64,000 bases of DNA from Clostridium sp. AT4 (GCF_001517625.2 NZ_LN999828.1:1752303-1816302), one strand, 5' to 3'. Shown: positions 1 through 9,463, counted from the first letter of the stretch. Numbers and translations are program-made. Notes: generated by a model from the sequence alone, not told the origin.

Positions 1-610
1 GGCACAGCTTTTCCTCGTCTACTTCAAACAGTTCCAGAAGTTCCGGATCCCATTGACGCTTCCGTATATTCATAAGCAGAGACCGGCTTCCATACGTATA
101 ATCTGTACATACTTCACCTGTCATACAGAATATGAGATAATCCGGAATTACCATAAATGTCCTTGTTTTGCTGTATACCTCTGGCAGTTCCCGGCGGATC
201 CAGGTCATCTTGCTGGCAGAAAATACCGGATTCACCCTGGATCCGCAAAGCGAAAATACCTTGTCGTTTTTATCTCTGAGACTGTCGCAGATATCACCGG
301 TTCTCTTATCCTGCCACATAACAGCCGGACACAGAGGCTTAAATTCCTTATCTACCGGAATAACCGAAGAGCGCTGGGAGGTAATGGCAATGGCATCCAC
401 CCTCCATCCCTTTTCCTCTGTCTCCGCAGTGATTTCCCTGATAATACCATATAAGGCATTTTCCCAGTCAGAAGCATCCTGCCAGACCCAGCCCTTTTCC
501 CCGTAAGTAACCTGATAGAGCTGCTGCCTTTGTGTTAATGTTTCTCCATCCTGTGTAAACAGGATTCCCCTCATACTGGAGGTTCCAACATCTATTACAA
601 GAATATTCAT
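1..610 (-). CDS. FGGY-family carbohydrate kinase (N-terminal part, cut by window edge)
   Basis: About 203 N-terminal residues are visible; the C-terminus lies off the left edge. The protein opens with the ribokinase/hexokinase-fold phosphate motif (VIDVGTSSMRGILF), followed by TSQRSSVIPVD and the substrate-loop sequence MWQDKRT, typical of xylulokinase/gluconokinase-like FGGY kinases that phosphorylate a sugar or sugar acid with ATP. The ATG at 610 has a GGAAG ribosome site. It starts 20 bases after the HAD gene and is the last visible member of the beta-glucuronidase operon, so a sugar derived from glucuronides (for example after isomerisation/reduction of glucuronate) is a reasonable but inferred substrate. 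Confidence 0.85.
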   Translation of the reverse strand, partial: MNILVIDVGTSSMRGILFTQDGETLTQRQQLYQVTYGEKGWVWQDASDWENALYGIIREITAETEEKGWRVDAIAITSQRSSVIPVDKEFKPLCPAVMWQDKRTGDICDSLRDKNDKVFSLCGSRVNPVFSASKMTWIRRELPEVYSKTRTFMVIPDYLIFCMTGEVCTDYTYGSRSLLMNIRKRQWDPELLELFEVDEEKLC

Positions 611-629
611 CCTGTTACGGCTTCCTTTC

Positions 630-1487
630 TTACTGCTCGGTTTTCGGTGTCAGGTTATCCTCAAATTCCTGCTCCAGCTGCCGTTCATATTCTCCCTTAA
701 AAGTACCTGTCAGGAACCGGTTCATTCCTTCTTCCTGAAGGCGCTTCCATGAATACGTCTCTTTTTTAACCAGGATCGGGTAATAGAGGACTCCGTTATT
801 TCTGGCTGCCGAACGGTCTCCCGGCGCATCCCCTACCATCAGAACGTGATCTGTCTGATAGCCCTTTTTTAACAGTTCATTGATACAAAACTGTTTGCTT
901 CCTGCATCCTGAGAAAGCATCAGGTCAGTATGTCCAGCCAGCCCATGGGTCTGCCACTCCTCTGCCACAGCCTGTGCATTAGCGGAAGAGACAACAACAA
1001 TATCTGCTTTTTCATGAATCATAGCCAGCGTTTCTTTTACTCCCTCAAAGGGCAGTTTTTCACTTTCCGGCAGGGCATCAATCTCCCGGTTTACAGCAGC
1101 CGACCAGTCAAATGCCTTTTTTAAGATATCTCCGCCTCCCGCCTCAATGGCTGCCATCAGATTAGCCGGTGAAAGTTCCTTTGCAGTGTCTGTCCACTTT
1201 GCCAGATCCTCCAGCCCCTCAATTTTACATACATGCCCGTCCACCCAGCGCAGTACCGCCTCCAGCGCCTTAAAGCGGTTAATTCCTCTGGTCATCGTAT
1301 ACAGATTAACGTCATTCCAACGCTTCTCTGTTTCCTCTTTCCACTGCTCAAGCTTCCACTCCCGGATCATACATGGACCAAAGCAGCGAAAATGTTTCAC
1401 ATCCATTGTATCCATAGCACAGCCGTCAGAATCCACACAAACCAGATATTCTTTTTTTTTCACATATTTTTCTATTATGTTTGACAT
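630..1487 (-). CDS. HAD-superfamily hydrolase
   Basis: A 285-residue haloacid-dehalogenase-fold phosphatase. Counting from the upstream in-frame GTG (two residues earlier), motif I is CVDSDGC with the Asp pair at residues 21 and 23, motif II is VVVSSAN, the motif III lysine lies in GSKQF, and motif IV is MVGDAPGD; a large helical cap lies between motifs I and II. I chose the ATG at 1487 because GAGG lies five bases before it, whereas the GTG at 1493 has no spaced ribosome site. It sits between the beta-glucuronidase and sugar-kinase genes, so it probably removes phosphate from a metabolite of this pathway. The exact substrate cannot be read from the sequence. Confidence 0.85.
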   Translation of the reverse strand: MSNIIEKYVKKKEYLVCVDSDGCAMDTMDVKHFRCFGPCMIREWKLEQWKEETEKRWNDVNLYTMTRGINRFKALEAVLRWVDGHVCKIEGLEDLAKWTDTAKELSPANLMAAIEAGGGDILKKAFDWSAAVNREIDALPESEKLPFEGVKETLAMIHEKADIVVVSSANAQAVAEEWQTHGLAGHTDLMLSQDAGSKQFCINELLKKGYQTDHVLMVGDAPGDRSAARNNGVLYYPILVKKETYSWKRLQEEGMNRFLTGTFKGEYERQLEQEFEDNLTPKTEQ

Positions 1488-1524
1488 ACTCACCTCTATT
1501 TGACAGTTCTTATCCCAACTGTCC

Positions 1525-3270
1525 TTATGATATTCCTTCCCATCTTTCCTTCAGGAAATGGGCTGCCATTTTAGGACTACGGTCGCGCGTAAACACTCCC
1601 TTTTTATTACCCCCAACGCGTTTGATATTCTCTGCTGTTGCAAAATCTGCAAAGTTCCATACATGTTCACCTGTTATATATGGAAGACTGTCAAAAACCT
1701 CACCATATGCCCGCAGGAAATCAACCTGATACTCTTCGCTGAATATACGGGCATTTATATCATGGAAACCGGCAATGGTATCTGCTCCGTATTCTCCCAG
1801 CATAATAGGTTTATCGGGACACCGCTTATGAAAGCCCTCAAGCTCATCCTTTAAAAGAGCTGCTGCTCCTCTGAGATTTCCCTCCGTATCATACCAGCCG
1901 CGATAGCGGTTGATGATCAAAAGATCACAGATTTCAGCCACCTTACAGCTGACAGGGTTAGAACCTTCATATGTAACCAGTGTAGCCGGACGTTTCTGTT
2001 CATCCAATTCACGAACAAGATTTAACAATGGTTCGAAATATTCCTTTGCTCCGTCCTCCTGGCTGGCAGGCTCATTTGCAACACTCCAGATAATAACACA
2101 GGGATGATTTTTATCTCTCTGAACCATATCACGCAGGACCTGACGGTGATGCTCAGCCGTCTTAAAAAGCTTCCATGTTCCGTTGGGATTGCCTCCCAGA
2201 AGTCCTGTAGCCGTGAAGCCGGCGTTCAGTCCTACCGCAGGAGCCTCATCAATGACTAAAATTCCTTCTCTGTCACAAAGCTGAAGCATCTCTTCGCAAT
2301 ATGGATAATGACTGGTACGGAAAGAGTTGGCACCGATCCATTTTAACAAACCAATATCCTTTACATTGTATGCCATATCAAAGCCGCGTCCGTGAACAGG
2401 TGAATCTTCATGTTTTCCAAATCCCTTTAAATATACCGGCTTACCGTTTAAATGAATCCGGCAGTCACGAATCGATACCTCCCTGAATCCGAACACTTCA
2501 GTGTATGTATCCTTTTCTCCGTCACTTCCTGTAAGAGTAACCTCCAGACTGTATAAAACCGGATGTCCGGGTTCCCACAGCTGTACCTGATCAATCCGTC
2601 CTGTTCCTTTAAAGCCCTCGCCCGCTGCAACTTCATTTCCCGCAGCATCCAAAAGACGTACAGATACTGTTCCCTCTCCATTTGCCTTTACATCCCAGTA
2701 AAAGCTTCCGTCCATTTTTCCGTAAATACTGATATCTTCAATGTATGATTCAGGAGCAGTATAAAGGCAGACAGGACGCATAATTCCGGAATAATTGTAA
2801 AAATCAAAATTAGGAAGGTTATGAATCTCTTCCGGCAGCCCCGGAAACTTCTGATGCACCATACGGCCTGCCGGCAGCGTTGTTTCATCTACTATATTAT
2901 TTACAATTACTTCCAGTTCATTTTCTCCGGCTATGGCTGTTTCCGTAATTTCAAAGGAAAACGGAAGAAAACCGCCAGAGTGTTTTCCGAGACAGGTTCC
3001 ATTCAGCCATACCTCTGCCTTATGAGTTACACTTCCAAACCGAAGAAACAGACGTTTTTCCAGCATCCGGGAACTTACTGTGAACGTTCTTCTGTAATAC
3101 AGATTCCCTACATGATCTGCAAAACCACGGCCTGTATAGATATCATTGTAAGAAGAAGGTACCGGCATCGGCACAATTTCGCCCTTTGCCTCCCCATCCA
3201 TGAGACAAAAATCCCATACTCCATTTAAATCAAAAACCATTCTGCTTTCTGTCATTTTCGGATACAGCAT
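1525..3270 (-). CDS. uidA: Beta-glucuronidase, glycoside hydrolase family 2
   Basis: A 581-residue cytoplasmic GH2 enzyme (E. coli GUS is about 603) with no signal peptide. An N-terminal jelly-roll domain and an immunoglobulin-like domain precede a TIM barrel from about residue 275. The acid/base is Glu400 (VANEP) and the nucleophile Glu493 (LGEYGAD). The N-x-K signature that selects the glucuronate carboxylate is present as Asn555 and Lys557 (GGNKKG), which separates glucuronidases from beta-galactosidases. The active-site loop 1 region (about residues 349-370) is present but about four residues shorter than in E. coli by eye. The start has GAGG seven bases upstream. It follows the solute-binding protein gene, so imported glucuronides are probably split inside the cell. 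Confidence 0.93.
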   Translation of the reverse strand: MLYPKMTESRMVFDLNGVWDFCLMDGEAKGEIVPMPVPSSYNDIYTGRGFADHVGNLYYRRTFTVSSRMLEKRLFLRFGSVTHKAEVWLNGTCLGKHSGGFLPFSFEITETAIAGENELEVIVNNIVDETTLPAGRMVHQKFPGLPEEIHNLPNFDFYNYSGIMRPVCLYTAPESYIEDISIYGKMDGSFYWDVKANGEGTVSVRLLDAAGNEVAAGEGFKGTGRIDQVQLWEPGHPVLYSLEVTLTGSDGEKDTYTEVFGFREVSIRDCRIHLNGKPVYLKGFGKHEDSPVHGRGFDMAYNVKDIGLLKWIGANSFRTSHYPYCEEMLQLCDREGILVIDEAPAVGLNAGFTATGLLGGNPNGTWKLFKTAEHHRQVLRDMVQRDKNHPCVIIWSVANEPASQEDGAKEYFEPLLNLVRELDEQKRPATLVTYEGSNPVSCKVAEICDLLIINRYRGWYDTEGNLRGAAALLKDELEGFHKRCPDKPIMLGEYGADTIAGFHDINARIFSEEYQVDFLRAYGEVFDSLPYITGEHVWNFADFATAENIKRVGGNKKGVFTRDRSPKMAAHFLKERWEGIS

Positions 3271-3301
3271 AAATATTCCTCTCTTTCATTAGAATAGCAA
3301 A

Positions 3302-3328
3302 GGGGAAGGGGCATACCACCCCTCCCCC
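3302..3328 (-). terminator. GC-rich hairpin between solute-binding protein and uidA
   Basis: Ten-base arms (GGGGGAGGGG / CCCCTTCCCC on the transcribed strand, one G-U pair) around a seven-base loop. Only a short TTT follows, so it may be a partial terminator or a 3' mRNA stabiliser that keeps the binding-protein message more abundant than the enzyme message. Such hairpins commonly follow ABC binding-protein genes. Confidence 0.6.
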
Positions 3329-3344
3329 GATTCATTCTGCTTAA

Positions 3345-4724
3345 TTACTTGCCTGCCTTATCCTTCATCATCTGAGTACCATTTTTCATCATGGAATCAA
3401 TTACGTTATCAAGGCTTTCTGTTCCTAATAAGAATTTAGCACTTTCATCTGTCATCATAGCTGCTAACTCCTTATTGTAAGAAGGAACATTTGCATACAG
3501 ATTATCCTTCCAAGCCGGATTGTTAATTACGTTCTTTAATGCTTCTACATCTACATACTTAGGATCTTCGATCTGCATATTAACGAATTCCATCTTATCG
3601 ATTCCCTTTTCTGCAGAAACACTGATGCCACGGATACGCATACCCTCTGTGGTATAGAAACGGATGTAGTCATAAGCTTCCTGAGGATGCTTGGATGTCT
3701 TGCTGATGCTGTAGAAATGGGACTCTGTATAGGTAGTTCCTGGCTCTGCATCTTCCCATGCAGGAATTGGTGCAAAGGTAGTTACAAACTCGTGAGGATA
3801 CTTATCCTGGTCATCCAGCTCAGGAATCATGAAGCTTCCGATTGGCAGCATTGCGATCTGTCCGTTGAAGAACTTATCACGGTAGTTCATGTTCATAGAC
3901 TTAACGTCTGCATAAGGAACCTGGCACTTATCTTCATTTTCCATATCGTAACGGAACTGCAGCCACTCTTTAAACATTGGATGATCAAAGTTTACAGCCG
4001 TCATATCAGCATTGAACATTGGGTTGTCCGGATAGTTGGACCACATTCCCATGTAGTTATAATGATCCCAGGAATGGAAATAGGAACCATAGCGCTTACT
4101 TGCGCCTTCACCCTGTGTCATCTTGTTGGCATAGTCACGATAATCTGCCCATGTCCAGTCAAGCTCCGGAACAGGAAGACCAGCCTCATCCAGATAGTTC
4201 TTATTAATCAGTACAAACCATGACTTCAGATCTCCAGGAATTCCATACATCTTTCCGTCAACCTTCTGTACGATAGCATATGCGTCCTCAGGTTTTACAC
4301 CTTCCTTCTCAAAGAACTCTTCCAGAGGCAGATATGCGCCGGATGCTGCTCTCTGAGCATGCTCCGGGAATGCAGATGCCATCAGGATATCCATTTCCTC
4401 GCCGCCCATTACCATCATATCTACCTTTTTGTAGTACTCTGCTGCAGTCATATCACCATAGTAGTCATATGTAATGGTTACATTAGGATGCTCTTTTGTG
4501 TAAGCCTCTGCTACCTTCTTATCCAGTTCCTTGTTAGCTGTCTGCCAGGAAACAAAGCGCAGATTAACCTGCTCACCTTCCTTGGCAGCCTCTGTGCTGC
4601 CGCCCTGAGCACTCTCTGCAGGAGCTGCTGATTCCTTTTTAGCTCCGCCGCCGCATCCTGTCAGCATTCCTGCTGTCATGGCTGCTGCCATCATGGCTGC
4701 AAAAAACCGTTTGCTTTTTTTCAT
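3345..4724 (-). CDS. ABC sugar-transport solute-binding lipoprotein (family 1)
   Basis: A 459-residue extracellular binding protein. The start at 4724 is preceded by AAGGAGG and gives a lipoprotein signal peptide (MKKSKRFF, hydrophobic stretch, lipobox LTGC), so the mature protein is lipid-anchored through Cys outside the membrane. The body matches the MalE/UgpB-type fold for sugars (NLRFVSWQ, DILMASAFPEH, PIGSFMIPEL, ESHFYSISK). Two permease genes lie directly upstream in the transcript. No ATPase gene is present in the visible operon, so a shared MsmK/MsmX-type ATPase elsewhere is presumably used. The probable ligand is a glucuronide or an uronate-containing oligosaccharide, inferred from the linked enzymes. 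Confidence 0.92.
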   Translation of the reverse strand: MKKSKRFFAAMMAAAMTAGMLTGCGGGAKKESAAPAESAQGGSTEAAKEGEQVNLRFVSWQTANKELDKKVAEAYTKEHPNVTITYDYYGDMTAAEYYKKVDMMVMGGEEMDILMASAFPEHAQRAASGAYLPLEEFFEKEGVKPEDAYAIVQKVDGKMYGIPGDLKSWFVLINKNYLDEAGLPVPELDWTWADYRDYANKMTQGEGASKRYGSYFHSWDHYNYMGMWSNYPDNPMFNADMTAVNFDHPMFKEWLQFRYDMENEDKCQVPYADVKSMNMNYRDKFFNGQIAMLPIGSFMIPELDDQDKYPHEFVTTFAPIPAWEDAEPGTTYTESHFYSISKTSKHPQEAYDYIRFYTTEGMRIRGISVSAEKGIDKMEFVNMQIEDPKYVDVEALKNVINNPAWKDNLYANVPSYNKELAAMMTDESAKFLLGTESLDNVIDSMMKNGTQMMKDKAGK

Positions 4725-4763
4725 TTTAAAAACCCTCCTTAAATTATATATATAATACATTTG

Positions 4764-5594
4764 TTAACCCTTTACTGCTCCTGTAGCAATTCCGTCTACT
4801 ACAAACCGCTGACAGAACAGGAACACAATGATCAATGGCAAAATTGCGGAAACTGCCGCAGCCATGATCAGAGAATAATAACTTCCTGATTCAGAAGCAA
4901 ACTGCTTCATACCAAGCTGGATCGTATAAAGTGCACGGTTGTTTAAGAATACCAAGGGAGCCTGGTAATCATTCCATGTCCATACGAATTTCAGGGTTGC
5001 CAGTGTAGCCAGAGATGGCTTGATCATAGGCATAATAATCCTGAAAAAGATAGTTACATGACCTGCACCATCAATCATGGCTGACTCAGACAGGGATTCA
5101 GGAATAGCAAGCATTGCCTGACGAAGCAGGAACACGCCGTATACACTGAACGCCAGCATAAGGATCAGACCTGCATGAGAATTGTAAAGTCCGATCTCAC
5201 GCATGATAATGAACTGTGAAACGATGGTAACCTGAGGCGGGATCATCATGGTTGCAAGGTAAGCCAGGAAGATTTTGTCACGTCCCTTAAATTTTACCTT
5301 AGAAAAGCCATAAGCGCCCAGAGCAGAAACAAATACCTGAAGAAAGGTTGCTCCCAGTGTTACCTTTATGGTATTTAAGTAATACAGTCCAAAGTTATAG
5401 GTACCTCCCCAAACTTCTTTCATATTTTCCACCAGATTCCAACGGGGAGGAATCCACTGAATAGGGAAGTTAAATACATCCGCCTCTACCTTACAGGCAG
5501 TAGACATCATCCAGATCAGAGGCAGCACCATGGAAATACCCACTGCCCAGAAAATAGCTGTCAGGATTACTTTTGTAATATTGAGTTTTTTCAC
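4764..5594 (-). CDS. ABC sugar permease, MalG/LacG type
   Basis: A 276-residue inner-membrane permease with six predicted membrane segments. The cytoplasmic EAA loop reads ESAMIDGAG followed by FFRIIMPMIKPS, the docking site for the ATPase. The start is a GTG with AGGAGG nine bases upstream. It lies 14 bases after the MalF-type partner and upstream of the binding-protein gene, making a standard carbohydrate importer pair. MalG-type subunits end in a short basic tail, here DGIATGAVKG, which fits the family. Confidence 0.92.
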   Translation of the reverse strand: MKKLNITKVILTAIFWAVGISMVLPLIWMMSTACKVEADVFNFPIQWIPPRWNLVENMKEVWGGTYNFGLYYLNTIKVTLGATFLQVFVSALGAYGFSKVKFKGRDKIFLAYLATMMIPPQVTIVSQFIIMREIGLYNSHAGLILMLAFSVYGVFLLRQAMLAIPESLSESAMIDGAGHVTIFFRIIMPMIKPSLATLATLKFVWTWNDYQAPLVFLNNRALYTIQLGMKQFASESGSYYSLIMAAAVSAILPLIIVFLFCQRFVVDGIATGAVKG

Positions 5595-5608
5595 CTGTAT
5601 GCCCCTCC

Positions 5609-6508
5609 TTACTCATTTGAAAACTTTGCCTGCATCTTCCACTGAACCAGTGTAACAATGAATACCAGTACGAAAAGCGCCCATGCCAGGGTATTGGCAT
5701 AACCCATTTCAAAGTAATCGAAAGCAGTGCGGTATACATAGTAAGCCATAACGGAGCTGGAGCTTCCAGGACCGCCCTGGGTCAGTACACTGATCTGATC
5801 GAATACCTTGAAGGAACCGATGATACCCATAATTGTAAGGAAGAAGGTTGTAGGGGAAATCAGCGGCACTGTCAATGAAAAGAACTGACGGATCGAAGAC
5901 GCACCATCTACCTTTGCAGCTTCATACACATCCTCTGGAAGTCCCTTTAAACCTGCCAGGAATACGATAGAATAGTATCCAACCTGCTGCCATACATATA
6001 TGATCATGATCGATGGAAGAGACCACTTAAAGTCAGCCAGCCAGCCTGGAGGATTTGCGATTCCGATGGAACGGAAAAATTCATTCACTGGTCCGTAACT
6101 GGGCTGTAAAAGAACCATCCACACCGTACATACAGCAACAACACTGGCGATATAAGGAATGAAGATCATGGTACGCACTACACCGCCGCCATAAATGTAC
6201 TTGTTGATAATAGTAGCCATTACAAGTCCCAGTGCGATCAGAACAGGCACTGTTACTGCAGTAAATATAATGTTGTTCTTGTAGGAATTAAGGAACCACT
6301 CATCTGAGAAGAGACGGATATAGTTTGCAAGACCATTAAATTTGATTCCCTCTATACCTTCCATAAAGTTCCAGCTTGTAAAGCTCAGGCACAGGGAGAT
6401 TACTACAGGAATAAAGGTAAAAATCAAAAATCCCAAAAGACTGGGAAGAATAAATCCCATACCTGTAAAAAAGTCCTTGCGCGCTTTCTTTGATCCTTTT
6501 GTATTCAT
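5609..6508 (-). CDS. ABC sugar permease, MalF/LacF type
   Basis: A 299-residue permease with a basic N-terminus (MNTKGSKKARKDFF), six membrane segments and an EAA loop reading EAAKVDGASS followed by FFSLTVPLISP. It pairs with the MalG-type protein downstream. The ATG has a G-rich ribosome site (AAGGGGG). It starts 21 bases after the GH3 glycosidase gene, so the hydrolase and importer are probably co-transcribed. Confidence 0.92.
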   Translation of the reverse strand: MNTKGSKKARKDFFTGMGFILPSLLGFLIFTFIPVVISLCLSFTSWNFMEGIEGIKFNGLANYIRLFSDEWFLNSYKNNIIFTAVTVPVLIALGLVMATIINKYIYGGGVVRTMIFIPYIASVVAVCTVWMVLLQPSYGPVNEFFRSIGIANPPGWLADFKWSLPSIMIIYVWQQVGYYSIVFLAGLKGLPEDVYEAAKVDGASSIRQFFSLTVPLISPTTFFLTIMGIIGSFKVFDQISVLTQGGPGSSSSVMAYYVYRTAFDYFEMGYANTLAWALFVLVFIVTLVQWKMQAKFSNE

Positions 6509-6529
6509 AGGTTAATTCCCCCTTTCTCT

Positions 6530-8272
6530 CTACAGCCTAGTATCCCAGCGGCCGCAGAATACGTTATCATTGCAGGTTCCTTCAAACGCCGCCTCACCAG
6601 CTGCCTTTTCAATGGTCTGACGAATTACTTCTCTGGTAGGGGCATAAGCATTAATAAAGGTTTTAGCCATAGGCACATCCAACAAATGGTTGGTATAATT
6701 TAAAGAAATAAATATGGTAGGAAGTTCTTTTACATACCACGGAATCTCCGTAGAATGACCGATGGACCACTCCAGACGCACATTATTGGCTTGAGCATAT
6801 CCCTTCATATTGATAAATACAAATACCACATCGTATTTCTTTTTAAACTCTTCTACCTTTCCGATTATCACGGAACGCAGCTCAGTTTCTTTTGTAATGC
6901 CATCATCCAATACTAGATCATAATAGCTTTCATGCATGGTGGTTTCATAACCAAACCTCTCCATCTCCTCCTTTACCAGCTGCTTTACAGGATCATGCTG
7001 GTTTTTACGTGAGATAGGTGGACTGCTGATTACAAAAGCATATGCTCTCTTATGAGTTTTTGGTGTAACAGGAAGATTGTGCTGAGTATCTTTTACAAGA
7101 GTGATACTCTTTTTAGCTGCTTCTGCTGCCATAGCAAGATGTTCTGCACATCCCACAACAGAAAGCCCCTCCTTTTCAGGTATCAGCGTACCCTTCTTCT
7201 TCTTTTCGTGAAGCTTTAAAGAAGCCTTTAATCCAAGAATACGGCGCAGCGCATCTGTAAGGCGTTCTTCTGTGATGATTCCATTTCTATAACCATCCAT
7301 CATGTAGCCAAAATCTTCTTCGATATCATTAAAGAAGAGGAACATATCACAGCCTGCTGCAATTGCTCCGGGCACCTGCTGACTTCTTGGCATAGCAGCT
7401 GTCATTCCAGCCATATGGGAGGCATCCGTAAGAACAAGTCCATTAAATCCAAGCTTACCTCTCAGAAGATCCGTGATCAGTTCCGGCGCCAGTGTTGCCG
7501 GCATAATATCCTCATCCTTTATACCCGGACGAAGCTTTCTGGAGTACTCCGGAAGTGCAATGTGGCCCGCCATAATGCTCTGAATTCCGCTGTCGATCAT
7601 TTCCTTATAAACATGACCGAAAGTAGAATCCCACTCATCACACTCCATTGTATTTACACCCATAACAAGATGCTGATCCAGTTCCTCAATTCCATCGCCT
7701 GGGAAATGTTTGCAGCAGACAGCAAGTCCGCTTTCCCTGACACCTCTCACATATGCCTTTGCATTTTTTATTACCAGTTCAGGATCCTTGCCATATGCTC
7801 TGGTATTTACGATCGTATTGCGCCAGTTATAAAGAAGATCACAAACCGGGCCAAAATCCCAGTTGCATCCCACAGCTGCAGCTTCTCTTCCGCTCACATA
7901 TCCTACGCTGTAAGCAGTACTGTCATCATCCGTAGCTCCACATGCCGCCGCCGTGGCTACATACGTTCCTCCGCCGCAGGCTCCGTCACCGCCGTTGTCG
8001 CAGTTGCACGCGATTAAAACCGGAATTTTGCTGTGTTCCTGATAAAAACGGTTCTGTTCATAAATCTTTTCTGCCGGCTCATTGCTGTAACGGCATCCTC
8101 CGATATGAAAACGATCAAAAATCTCTTTCGTCTCATCAAAATCTTTTTTTCGATCCAGCATAATAAACAGCTGCCCAATTTTTTCTTCATCCGTCATGGA
8201 TGCAATCGTTTCTTCTACCCAACGGATATCTTCATCTGACAGATAGAATGGTTTCTGTTTCAGATCAACCAT
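6530..8272 (-). CDS. Glycoside hydrolase family 3 (NagZ-like), cytoplasmic
   Basis: A 580-residue GH3 enzyme without a signal peptide. The TIM barrel carries the nucleophile Asp283 in LVLTDASHM and the general acid/base loop KHFPGDGIEELDQH at residues 188-201. In NagZ-type beta-N-acetylhexosaminidases this loop reads KHFPGHG followed by DSH; here the second His is replaced by Asp193, while the Asp-x-His pair is kept as Asp199 and His201. A C-terminal alpha/beta domain from about residue 370 makes it longer than minimal NagZ. The start has AAGGAGG nine bases upstream. It is the first enzyme after the LacI gene. The substrate (N-acetylhexosaminide or glucuronide-linked sugar) is uncertain. Confidence 0.88.
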   Translation of the reverse strand: MVDLKQKPFYLSDEDIRWVEETIASMTDEEKIGQLFIMLDRKKDFDETKEIFDRFHIGGCRYSNEPAEKIYEQNRFYQEHSKIPVLIACNCDNGGDGACGGGTYVATAAACGATDDDSTAYSVGYVSGREAAAVGCNWDFGPVCDLLYNWRNTIVNTRAYGKDPELVIKNAKAYVRGVRESGLAVCCKHFPGDGIEELDQHLVMGVNTMECDEWDSTFGHVYKEMIDSGIQSIMAGHIALPEYSRKLRPGIKDEDIMPATLAPELITDLLRGKLGFNGLVLTDASHMAGMTAAMPRSQQVPGAIAAGCDMFLFFNDIEEDFGYMMDGYRNGIITEERLTDALRRILGLKASLKLHEKKKKGTLIPEKEGLSVVGCAEHLAMAAEAAKKSITLVKDTQHNLPVTPKTHKRAYAFVISSPPISRKNQHDPVKQLVKEEMERFGYETTMHESYYDLVLDDGITKETELRSVIIGKVEEFKKKYDVVFVFINMKGYAQANNVRLEWSIGHSTEIPWYVKELPTIFISLNYTNHLLDVPMAKTFINAYAPTREVIRQTIEKAAGEAAFEGTCNDNVFCGRWDTRL

Positions 8273-8317
8273 ATACTCGTACCTCCTTGTGATGTATGTC
8301 TGCAGTTCCCCAAAAAA

Positions 8318-9418
8318 CTATTGTTTATATATGCCACTGCCTCTGACCGCCTGACAGGAACTTCGTTCTACCAAAGCCGGTCGAAGTTTTATCCCCCGTT
8401 CCTGCTCCTTCAGGGTACGTTCCCGTTTCATACGGATCAAAAGATTAATTGCACGCTTCACATGAAGCTTGTGTGAAATCGACACTGACGTCAGTTCCAC
8501 TGCAGGAACCGCACCGTTGATATCATCAAAACCTATTACTGACATCTGGTCAGGAATCGCTATTCCATATTCCATACATGCCTTGATTACTCCGTTGGCT
8601 GTTGCATCACTGGCCGCAATGATGCCATCCGGAAGCGGCTCTCCTCCCGGCCTGAGGCTTTCCCGTATCAGTTCACTTGCCTGTCCATATCCACGATCAA
8701 AACTGCTTTTATAGTTTTTATCACTCTCGTAGACCTCAATCTCTGCTCCCCACTGTCTAGCCTCATCCATAATCCCTTCCACCCGGTAACGATGAACCAG
8801 ACGGTCTTCCTTGATACCAATGCAGAGAATTTTTTTACATCCTCCCCGAATCAGGCGTTCGGCTGCCAGACTTCCACCCTTGCGCTCATCACCGCACACA
8901 TAGGGAATCGGGCTGTTATCCGGCATTTCATTTAATGAAACGATCGGAACGTACCGCATATACTGATACAGATTTTTGGAGCTCATATCTCCCACAGGAT
9001 AAAACAGGATCCCCTCCACCTGATTACTGATCAGAAGCTTGAAATATTCCATCTCTGTTTCATAATCCCGAAAACTATTGCAGAGAAGCACCTGATAACC
9101 ATACTGCTGTGCCTCGCTGGTAAGAAGCACCATCAGCTGTGCATGAAACGGACTGGTAATATCCGGCACCACAATCCCCAGCGTTCTTGTATGACGCATC
9201 GTCAATCCGCTGGCGAGTGTACTGGGTACATAGGCCATGCGTTCGCAAATTTCCAATACATGATCTCTGGTTTCCTTCCCAATTCCACCCAAGCCATTAA
9301 GCGCTCTGGATACAGTTGCAACTGAAACGCCTGCCTCTTTTGCAACATCTTTGATTGTGATTTTTTTTGACTTCATCGGCTGTCTTTTCACTCCGTTCGT
9401 AAACATTTCCCTCGTCAT
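8318..9418 (-). CDS. LacI-family transcriptional regulator
   Basis: A repressor of up to 366 residues. The LacI helix-turn-helix and hinge are clear (ITIKDVAKEAGVSVATVSRALNG), followed by a periplasmic-binding-protein-like effector domain (TLGIVVPDITSPF, IIAASDATANGV, MSVIGFDDING). Start choice is uncertain: the ATG at 9418 lacks a good ribosome site, the ATG at 9376 starts the protein just before the helix-turn-helix, and an ATG at 9406 follows GAGGG too closely. It lies 45 bases upstream of the GH3 gene on the same strand, so it most likely represses this sugar operon in response to an imported or processed sugar. Confidence 0.9.
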   Translation of the reverse strand: MTREMFTNGVKRQPMKSKKITIKDVAKEAGVSVATVSRALNGLGGIGKETRDHVLEICERMAYVPSTLASGLTMRHTRTLGIVVPDITSPFHAQLMVLLTSEAQQYGYQVLLCNSFRDYETEMEYFKLLISNQVEGILFYPVGDMSSKNLYQYMRYVPIVSLNEMPDNSPIPYVCGDERKGGSLAAERLIRGGCKKILCIGIKEDRLVHRYRVEGIMDEARQWGAEIEVYESDKNYKSSFDRGYGQASELIRESLRPGGEPLPDGIIAASDATANGVIKACMEYGIAIPDQMSVIGFDDINGAVPAVELTSVSISHKLHVKRAINLLIRMKRERTLKEQERGIKLRPALVERSSCQAVRGSGIYKQ

Positions 9419-9463
9419 ATATAAAGTATAACATAACCTTTCATCCGAAACTATCCGACTATT

